Below the pieces are notes generated by a model. The model was not told the origin of the DNA. It did not search any database and saw only the letters and a program-made list of their open reading frames with translations. This document shows positions 40,324-45,769 of a DNA stretch of 45,769 bases, piece after piece. Each line of letters begins with the position of its first letter. Position 1 is the stretch's first letter. A program made the position numbers and the translations under genes. The stretch is from Verrucomicrobiota bacterium. Its GTDB lineage: Bacteria > Verrucomicrobiota > Verrucomicrobiia > Limisphaerales > CAIMTB01. Location: the NCBI GenBank assembly GCA_963205105.1, contig CAUJJW010000180.1, forward strand, positions 1 through 45,769, written 5' to 3'.

Positions 40324-41399
40324 TTCCTCCCCCCTCACTTCACGCCTCCCCCTGCCCTTCGGAACGGGTTTCCCGGGGGACACGCCGATGTCGGGCCAGC
40401 GTGGCCTTCCTCGCGTTGGCGCTTCTGGCGGCGGCGCCTGCAGGGGCCTCGGAAGCGTTTCGTCTCCCCACCAACAATCGTTCGCTGCTGCAAGCTGGCG
40501 GCGAGGGGAAGTTCTTCGCCCCCACCCCCGGGCGCACCTGGACGGCCGGTCAGTTTGGCTGTGTCCGATCCGAAGGCACCCAGATGCACGAGGGGATCGA
40601 CATCCTCTCGATCCAAAAAGACAAGAAAGGGGAACCGACCGATGAGGTTCGAGCCGCCGCAGCCGGCCAGGTCGCTTATGTCAGCCGCAAGGCCGGCCTC
40701 TCCAATTACGGCATCTACGTCGTGCTCCGGCATCGCATTGAAGGACTGCAAGCCTTCACCCTCTACGCGCATCTCCGCGCCGTGCGCGCCAACCTTGCCC
40801 CCGGCACCACCGTTCGAGCCGGGGAGGCCATCGGAACGGTGGGGCGCACCACCAACACCCGGACACCCATCACCCGCGACCGCGCCCATCTTCATTTCGA
40901 GATCGATCTTCTGATCAACGAGTCCTTTTCGTCATGGCTCAAGAAGAACGAACCGGGCACCCGCGACGACCACGGCCCTTGGAACGGCAGAAACCTGTTG
41001 GGGCTTGATGCGGCCGACATCTTCCGCCAGCAGGAAAAACAAGCTGAGGCCTTCAGTCTGCTGGAATATCTCCGCAACCAGCGGGAAATGTGCCGAATCC
41101 TGGTCCCCAACACCTCGTTCCCCTGGCTGAAGCGCTACCCCTCCCTGATTCGGCGAAACCCTCTCGCCGAACGGGAAGGCATTGTGGCTTATGAGGTTTC
41201 CTGGAACTACAACGGCGTCCCCTTCCGACTCGTCCCTCGCGCCCGCAGTGAGGTCAAAGGCGCCCTCACCACCCGCGTCTTGGAGGTCGACGAATCCGAG
41301 TTCGCCAACCACCGCTGCCGGAAACTGATCTTCAAACGGGGACAACTCTGGACCCTGACCGCGCGCGGGCTGGATTTGATCCAACTGCTGACCCACTGA
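40311..41399 (+). CDS. M23 (LytM-type) metallopeptidase
   Basis: 362 residues. An N-terminal hydrophobic segment (ASVAFLALALLAAAPAGASEA, residues 29-49) exports it. The LytM zinc site is complete: H93 and D97 (MHEGIDI), H195 (HLHFEID), with H154 (YAHL) and H193 as the catalytic histidines. The block around RAGEAIGTVGRT is usual for M23. These enzymes cut peptide cross-bridges in peptidoglycan, or act as non-catalytic activators of amidases. The C-terminal 150 residues (from about NLLGLDAADIFR) are not standard M23 and I do not recognise them. The start overlaps the SecD-like gene by 13 bp, so the two are probably made together; murQ and this gene are the only cell-wall genes in the window. 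Confidence 0.88.
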   Translation: MAQLVPPPSLHASPCPSERVSRGTRRCRASVAFLALALLAAAPAGASEAFRLPTNNRSLLQAGGEGKFFAPTPGRTWTAGQFGCVRSEGTQMHEGIDILSIQKDKKGEPTDEVRAAAAGQVAYVSRKAGLSNYGIYVVLRHRIEGLQAFTLYAHLRAVRANLAPGTTVRAGEAIGTVGRTTNTRTPITRDRAHLHFEIDLLINESFSSWLKKNEPGTRDDHGPWNGRNLLGLDAADIFRQQEKQAEAFSLLEYLRNQREMCRILVPNTSFPWLKRYPSLIRRNPLAEREGIVAYEVSWNYNGVPFRLVPRARSEVKGALTTRVLEVDESEFANHRCRKLIFKRGQLWTLTARGLDLIQLLTH

Positions 41400-41409
41400 C
41401 CCGGAACCA

Positions 41410-41910
41410 TCAAGGCAGCGCGACCGGCAAGCGTCCGCCCACGGCCTGGAGATCCAGCTGACCCGTCCTCCGAACTCGAATCGTGCGATCACCGCCCCCC
41501 GGACGTGCGACATACACAATGCTCTCCAATTCGTAGTCGATGAGTCGGCTCCGGCTCAGTTCCTGAATGGAGCGGGCCATGGAGAGGTTCCTGACATGGA
41601 ACTCCACAGGTTGCACCGCGGACGCCAACCGGGCCACCGGCATGCTCTCGCCCGTCAAACCGCGTCCCAGCTTGATGCCATTCACCGTGACTCGATGAGA
41701 ACCGCCGGTCACCCGGATCTCCTCCGGGGCAAGATTGTCGAGCCGGACGTCCAGAACCGCGGTTGTTTCGAACAGGGTCAGCTGGGTGAACCGGAGGTTC
41801 GCCAAACTCACCTCCAACACCGGCTCTTCAGGAGCACTGGCACAGCCTGCTGCGACGAGCAGCGTCAAAAGACCCAAACCACCGCCGAACCATGCCAAAA
41901 ACGCCTTCAT
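41410..41910 (-). CDS. LEA14-like (water stress/hypersensitive response domain) lipoprotein
   Basis: 166 residues. Lipoprotein signal with lipobox AAGC (LLTLLVAAGCASAP, Cys about 23). The body matches the LEA_2/WHy fold: EVSLANLRFTQLTLFETTAVLDVRLDN in pieces, then VTGGSHRVTVNGIKLGRG. LEA14-like domains are small beta-sandwiches in envelope lipoproteins of many bacteria, with a suggested stabilising role. Its start overlaps the stop of the preceding DUF2959 gene by 4 bp, so they form a two-gene operon. It is convergent with the M23 gene, with 10 bp between the stops. Confidence 0.75.
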   Translation of the reverse strand: MKAFLAWFGGGLGLLTLLVAAGCASAPEEPVLEVSLANLRFTQLTLFETTAVLDVRLDNLAPEEIRVTGGSHRVTVNGIKLGRGLTGESMPVARLASAVQPVEFHVRNLSMARSIQELSRSRLIDYELESIVYVARPGGGDRTIRVRRTGQLDLQAVGGRLPVALP

Positions 41911-42557
41911 TGCAGCGTCTTGACGAAGGCATCCGCGCGCGCGATCGACGCATTCATGTCCTGGATGAGCTTGCCGATGTCGTTCTGAATGTTGACCGCC
42001 TCGCCCTTCAGGGACGCGATGGCTTGGGCGTTGAGACTGTGTTTCAGGGACAACGCGTAATCACGGAACTGAACGAGCACCGGGTCCATGCTGGCCTCCG
42101 CCTTCAACAACGCGGCGTGCATTTCCCCGTACCGGCTGCGGGTTTCCTGGAGCTTCTGTCGGCTCGATGACGCCATTCCCGGATTCGAGATCTGACCAAT
42201 CTCCGTCTCCCATTCCGTGAAAAGGTCGGTGGCGACGGTCTCCATCGATCGAATGCGCTTTTTCACCGCATCCGCCTGGGCTTGCGAGGCATCGAATTCG
42301 CCCTGCAACTGCTTGTACGCCTTTTCAAGGTCCCCGCCGTCGAAGGCATACACTTCCTTGAGCTTAGTGAGCGCGTCCTTGAACTGCTCGCTCGCCGCCT
42401 GTTGTTCGTCGCGGGCCTCCACGACGCGTTCCTTCAGAATGTCGCGCTTGGCATAGCCCAACTTTTCCCAGGCGGCGTAATACGCGGTGCTGCATCCCGA
42501 CAGCACAACAAGCGCCAGCGCAGCCAAGGTCCAAATCCTTCGAGAGTCTTGATTCAT
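41907..42557 (-). CDS. DUF2959 family lipoprotein with coiled coil
   Basis: 216 residues from ATG 42557. The signal has a lipobox LSGC (LAALALVVLSGCSTAYYAAWEKLGYAKRD, quoted in part; Cys about 22). The rest is almost wholly alpha-helical, with long heptad stretches (ILKERVVEARDEQQAASEQF, VKKRIRSMETVATDLFTEWE) and the C-terminal YALSLKHSLNAQAIASLKGE. YYAAWEKLGYAKRDIL is the DUF2959 signature. Function of the family is not known; partner lipoprotein genes like the LEA-type one downstream are plausible interactors. It is the first of a two-gene operon. Confidence 0.8.
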   Translation of the reverse strand: MNQDSRRIWTLAALALVVLSGCSTAYYAAWEKLGYAKRDILKERVVEARDEQQAASEQFKDALTKLKEVYAFDGGDLEKAYKQLQGEFDASQAQADAVKKRIRSMETVATDLFTEWETEIGQISNPGMASSSRQKLQETRSRYGEMHAALLKAEASMDPVLVQFRDYALSLKHSLNAQAIASLKGEAVNIQNDIGKLIQDMNASIARADAFVKTLQ

Positions 42558-42739
42558 GGAACAGCAGTGGTTTGGTCGATTGTCCGCCGGAAACGTACCC
42601 CTCTCCCTCCGCCGCGAGTCCATCCCAAAAGCTCCTGGTGCCGGGGGATCGCGGACAGCGCCTGGGCCGGCGCGCTGCCTTCCGCTCATCCGAATGACTG
42701 GCTGGCCCTCACTTGACCCGCGAGGACCCTGCGCTGGGC

Positions 42740-42775
42740 AAACGAAACGGCCGCCCCCGAAGGGACGGCCGTTGG
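42740..42775 (-). terminator. Hairpin after the DUF481 gene
   Basis: On the minus strand AACGGCCG and CGGCCGTT form a perfect 8-bp stem (42746-42753 and 42766-42773) with a 12-nt loop, followed by TCGTTTGCC. The T-tract is poor, so termination may be weak. It lies about 45 bp past the gene's stop. Confidence 0.6.
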
Positions 42776-42819
42776 TCGAGAGGGGTTCCGGTTTGGACCG
42801 GGTGTTCCAACTCCGATCC

Positions 42820-43611
42820 TTAGAACTTGTAGTTCACGCCGGCGACCAGCTTGAGGTCGTTGCTTTCGCGGTCCGGGGCTGGGTTGCTGACGTACCAGTC
42901 CTGAACCATGACGCGCAGCGCCATCTTCTTGGTGATGTCGGCTTCCACGCCCAGTTCACCCGTGAGGAAATACTCGGTCCACTCATCGATCTTGGGCTGG
43001 TATTCGAACGACTGCCAGAGACGCGCGCGATCGTTGATTTTCCAGGTGAACTTCTCGCCAAAACGGATGGTCGCGTATTCGCGGGAATCGCCACCAATCT
43101 TCTCGAAGACGTAGCCCGGACCCGTTTCCGCGCTCAACGTCATCTTGTCGTTCTTGATGAGGTAGTAACCGGCACCGATGGAGATCGGCACACGGTAGGA
43201 GATGTCGGCAATCGAGTCGTTCAGCGCTTCTGCTCGGCCGAACAGGTACCAGCGATCGGTCAGCAGGTAGTTGTATTGGCCGAAACCCTTGATGAAACCC
43301 ACGTTCTGAGTTCCGTCATTCTCGCCGTAACCGGCATCCACGCCAGCCGCGAACTCCCCCGTGCTCCACTTGCGCAGGGTCGAGATGTTCAGCGTGAACA
43401 ACAGGGTGTCGGCGTTGCCGTCCGTCACGCTCAAGCCAACACCGGCGGACGTTTCCCAAGCCGGCTTGGGCGGAACCGCCACCGCTGCGGCCGCGGCGCC
43501 CGCTTCATTCGCTGGCTGCGGCGCCGGCACATTGGCTTCCTGGGCCATCACACTCGCAGCTCCCGCAAAGGCGATCGCCGCGCCAAGGACCTGTCTGGTC
43601 ATCTGATTCAT
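42820..43611 (-). CDS. DUF481 family outer-membrane beta-barrel protein
   Basis: 263 residues from ATG 43611 (MNQMTRQVLGAAIAFAGAASVMA signal, quoted in part). After an Ala/Pro-rich segment the protein is a series of amphipathic strands: WETSAGVGLSVTDGNADT, NVGFIKGFGQYNYLLTDRWYLF in pieces, FGEKFTWKINDRARLWQSFEY in pieces, and a C-terminal VAGVNYKF. The final Phe is the usual barrel-assembly signal. DUF481 barrels are widespread in the outer membrane; substrate unknown. It is a single-gene unit with a hairpin downstream and the tRNA gene upstream in the same orientation. Confidence 0.86.
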   Translation of the reverse strand: MNQMTRQVLGAAIAFAGAASVMAQEANVPAPQPANEAGAAAAAVAVPPKPAWETSAGVGLSVTDGNADTLLFTLNISTLRKWSTGEFAAGVDAGYGENDGTQNVGFIKGFGQYNYLLTDRWYLFGRAEALNDSIADISYRVPISIGAGYYLIKNDKMTLSAETGPGYVFEKIGGDSREYATIRFGEKFTWKINDRARLWQSFEYQPKIDEWTEYFLTGELGVEADITKKMALRVMVQDWYVSNPAPDRESNDLKLVAGVNYKF

Positions 43612-43779
43612 GCTTCGTTCGTCGTGTTGTTTGAAACGGAGACAGCCCAGGCCCGGATCAACGGGCCAAACGCGCCTTCCGAAAATGAATTGAACTGCTG
43701 AAATCCAGGTCAGCGAAACGCGACCCCACGGGGAGGATACGGCTTTGCTCCCCGACCAAGCCCGGCCCAACAACAAAGA

Positions 43780-43854
43780 TGGCTCCAGAGGCAGGACTCG
43801 AACCTGCAACCCCACGGTTAACAGCCGCGTGCTCTACCATTGAGCTACTCTGGA
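43780..43854 (-). tRNA. tRNA-Asn (GUU)
   Basis: On the minus strand: acceptor stem TCCAGAG / CTCTGGA, D-arm AGTAGCTCAATGGTAGAGC, anticodon arm with loop CTGTTAA (anticodon GTT at 43820-43822), T-arm GCAGGTTCGAGTCCTGC, discriminator G and encoded CCA. All four arms pair normally; no intron. Confidence 0.96.
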
Positions 43855-43874
43855 ACCCTGAACCGGGGCCGGGA

Positions 43875-43902
43875 AGAGTATCGATCACGGCCATACCGTC
43901 AA
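43875..43902 (-). promoter_or_regulatory. Likely promoter of tRNA-Asn
   Basis: Read on the minus strand: TTGACG (43897-43902), a 16-bp spacer, TACTCT (43875-43880). The tRNA begins about 20 nt after the -10 box. The -35 matches consensus at 5 of 6; the -10 only at the TA...T positions. Confidence 0.5.
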
Positions 43903-44049
43903 CGGGTTTTCTGCGGTTCCAGGAATTCTTTCTCAATCACCCACCCACCCCCACCCTCCCACAACCCCAACCCGATCCTCCAAAATCGAAGGCAATCCGT
44001 GCAAAAGTCGTGGCCCATCGCCCGCTTCTGGATAGCCTGCCCCCGAGCT

Positions 44050-45769
44050 ATGCCACGACGTTCCGCGTCCTCCACCCCGGTTCACGCCAGCCCACCCCCC
44101 GCCCCGGCTGCCCCAACCCCGTTTCGGAAGCTGATGGCGGCCAACCGATCCGAAATCGCCATCCGGATCTTCCGCGCCGCCAACGAACTCGGAATCCCCA
44201 CGGTCGCCATCTTCGCCCAGGAGGACCGGTTCTGCATGCACCGCTTCAAGGCCGATGAGTCCTACCTCGTCGGCCAGGGCAAGGGACCCGTCGCCGCTTA
44301 CCTCGACATCAAGGGCATCGTCACCCTCGCCCAGGAGAAGGGCGTCGATGCCATCCATCCAGGCTACGGTTTTCTCAGCGAAAACGCCGCCTTCGCCCGC
44401 GCTTGTGCCGATGCCGGGATCACCTTCGTCGGCCCCCGCCCCGAACTGCTCGACCGCATGGGTGACAAGACCGCCGCCCGCGCCGTCGCCGAACGCATCG
44501 GCGTTCCCACCCTCCCCGGAACCCGCGAACCCTTGACCCAGCGTGACGACGCGCTGAAGGCCGCCCGGGCGATTGGTTTCCCGCTCATCATCAAAGCCGC
44601 GTTCGGCGGCGGGGGCCGCGGCATGCGGGTCGTGCTCAAACCAGCCGACCTCGCCCCACTGCTCGACGAAGCCCAGACCGAGGCGGGTCGGGCCTTCGGC
44701 AATCCCGCGGTGTTCCTGGAAAAGTACATTCCCCGGGCCAAACATCTCGAGGTCCAGATCCTCGGCGACCGCCACGGCAACGTCATGCACCTGCATGAAC
44801 GGGATTGTTCCGTCCAACGGCGCCACCAGAAGGTCATCGAAGTGGCCCCCAGCTACGGCCTGCCCGATGGGGTGGTCCGCGAGCTTTGCGATGCCGCCGC
44901 GCGCATGGCGCAGGACATCCGGTACGACAACGCCGGAACCATCGAGTTCCTCTACGACCTCGACAAACACGAGTGGTTCTTCATCGAGATGAACCCCCGG
45001 ATCCAGGTGGAACATACCGTCACCGAGCAGATCACGGGCGTCGACCTGGTCCAGTCCCAGATTCTCATCGCACAGGGGCATAGCCTGACCTCCCGCGAAC
45101 TCGGCCTTCCCGCTCCCGGCCACGTGCCGCGCAACGGTTACGCGATCCAGTGCCGCGTCACCACCGAGGACCCCGGCAACAAGTTCATGCCCGACTACGG
45201 CAAGATCCTCGCCTACCGTTCCTCCGGCGGTTTTGGCCTACGACTTGACGGAGGCATGGGCTATGCCGGCGCCGTCATCACCCCCTTCTACGATTCGTTG
45301 CTCGTCAAAGTTATCTCGAGTGGTCAGACGTTCGACCTCGCCTGCCAGCGTGCGGACCGGTCCCTGCGGGAGTTCCGCATTCGAGGTGTCAAAACCAACA
45401 TCCCGTTTCTCGAAAACGTCATCGCCCACGCCGACTTCCGAGCGGGGCTCGCGACGACGACCCTGATCGACACCACTCCCGATCTGTTCACCTTCACCCC
45501 GCGTCGCGACCGGGCCACCAAGGTGCTGAATTTCATCGGGAACGTCCTTGTCAACGGCAACCCCCACGCCAAGGGCTACCTCCCGGCGCGCCCCCTGACA
45601 CCGGCCCGGCTCCCCCAATGGGACCCGCAACAGGCGCCGCCGCCAGGAACGCGCAACCTGCTGCTCGAGCTGGGCCCCAAGGGCTTCGCCGAATGGACGC
45701 TGAAACAAAAGCGACTGCTCCTCACCGACACCACCCTCCGCGACGCGCACCAATCCCTGCTTGCCACCC
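44050..45769 (+). CDS. pyc: Pyruvate carboxylase, N-terminal part (cut by window end)
   Basis: 573 codons seen; the gene runs off the window. Pyruvate carboxylase makes oxaloacetate from pyruvate and bicarbonate, refilling the TCA cycle. The start could be ATG 44050 or ATG 44134; the first adds a Pro/Ala-rich stretch. The biotin carboxylase domain has FRKLMAANRSEIAIRIFRAA, IHPGYGFLSEN, the ATP-grasp glycine loop FGGGGRGMRVV, LGDRHGNVMHLHERDCSVQR, and EMNPRIQVEHTVTEQITG. The carboxyltransferase domain just begins at LLTDTTLRDAHQSLLAT; the order BC-CT is that of single-chain pyruvate carboxylase, not of the split acetyl-CoA carboxylase. The biotin domain would lie beyond the window. It is divergent from the tRNA. 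Confidence 0.95.
   Translation, partial: MPRRSASSTPVHASPPPAPAAPTPFRKLMAANRSEIAIRIFRAANELGIPTVAIFAQEDRFCMHRFKADESYLVGQGKGPVAAYLDIKGIVTLAQEKGVDAIHPGYGFLSENAAFARACADAGITFVGPRPELLDRMGDKTAARAVAERIGVPTLPGTREPLTQRDDALKAARAIGFPLIIKAAFGGGGRGMRVVLKPADLAPLLDEAQTEAGRAFGNPAVFLEKYIPRAKHLEVQILGDRHGNVMHLHERDCSVQRRHQKVIEVAPSYGLPDGVVRELCDAAARMAQDIRYDNAGTIEFLYDLDKHEWFFIEMNPRIQVEHTVTEQITGVDLVQSQILIAQGHSLTSRELGLPAPGHVPRNGYAIQCRVTTEDPGNKFMPDYGKILAYRSSGGFGLRLDGGMGYAGAVITPFYDSLLVKVISSGQTFDLACQRADRSLREFRIRGVKTNIPFLENVIAHADFRAGLATTTLIDTTPDLFTFTPRRDRATKVLNFIGNVLVNGNPHAKGYLPARPLTPARLPQWDPQQAPPPGTRNLLLELGPKGFAEWTLKQKRLLLTDTTLRDAHQSLLAT

Noticed and set aside
43715..43765. Hairpin downstream of tRNA-Asn (CGGGGAG ... CTCCCCG) as a terminator
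   Set aside because: The stem is short with a 12-nt loop and the following bases are not T-rich.
43933..45123. Long open frame (396 codons) on the minus strand opposite pyruvate carboxylase
   Set aside because: It is antisense to clear biotin-carboxylase motifs and is Gly/Asp/Glu-rich with no recognisable domain; high GC leaves the opposite frame open.

Overview
The window reads as a high-GC chromosomal segment of a bacterium of the PVC group, most likely Verrucomicrobiota. The evidence is a DUF1549/DUF1553 - DUF1501 - WD40 cassette, a Tat-exported Gfo/Idh/MocA oxidoreductase, a secreted PA14-like/PA protein with a C-terminus ending in a 'SATGPYTDVAGA...AQFYRARN'-type module, and dispersed GTAGCGGCGGGCG repeats like those I recall from verrucomicrobial drafts. 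This placement rests on gene content, not a search. Shine-Dalgarno sequences are scarce: clear ones precede only the genes starting at 1993, 19584 and 37722.

Layout, left to right. 1-5 kb: murQ, convergent with a HpnA-like epimerase; a GatB/YqeY protein; then a divergent three-gene polar amino-acid ABC importer. 5-11.7 kb: a CBS/DRTGG-containing manganese-type pyrophosphatase, then the DUF1549/DUF1501/WD40 cassette. 12-16.2 kb: a MacAB-like exporter operon on the minus strand (ATPase, two FtsX permeases, membrane-fusion protein). 16.9-18.6 kb: a lone two-domain iron(III)-type permease. 18.6-22.7 kb: a minus-strand Mla/MCE lipid-transport operon whose first gene encodes an unrecognised protein built of about 20 [FWLV]P[LFV][FYW] repeats. 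22.7-30.5 kb: aminopeptidase P, an SGNH-TPR fusion, and an 1129-residue secreted protein. 30.5-37.7 kb: AbgT transporter, a 1167-residue E1alpha-E1beta-lipoyl-KAS III fusion, an aldo/keto reductase and YceI. 37.9-45.8 kb: Gfo/Idh/MocA oxidoreductase, a 38-residue basic protein, a SecD-head-like protein overlapping an M23 peptidase, two small lipoprotein genes, a DUF481 outer-membrane protein, tRNA-Asn, and the first 573 codons of pyruvate carboxylase.

The two best candidates for undescribed biology are the E1-lipoyl-KAS III fusion (32185-35688) and the repeat protein translationally coupled to the Mla operon (21072-22670). The first puts 2-oxoacid decarboxylation, a swinging arm and a fatty-acid-initiating condensing enzyme on one chain with no E2 acyltransferase. 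The second may be an envelope partner for lipid transport.

The gene-poor stretches are not empty. They hold a family of inverted-repeat modules with 24-bp tandem units, two exactly 175-bp elements with 21-bp terminal inverted repeats, and a separate 124-bp element with perfect 15-bp inverted repeats that supplies a gene's stop codon. Two genes (murQ and the DUF1549 gene) have 5' ends running into these repeats and no ordinary start codon where the conserved protein begins.
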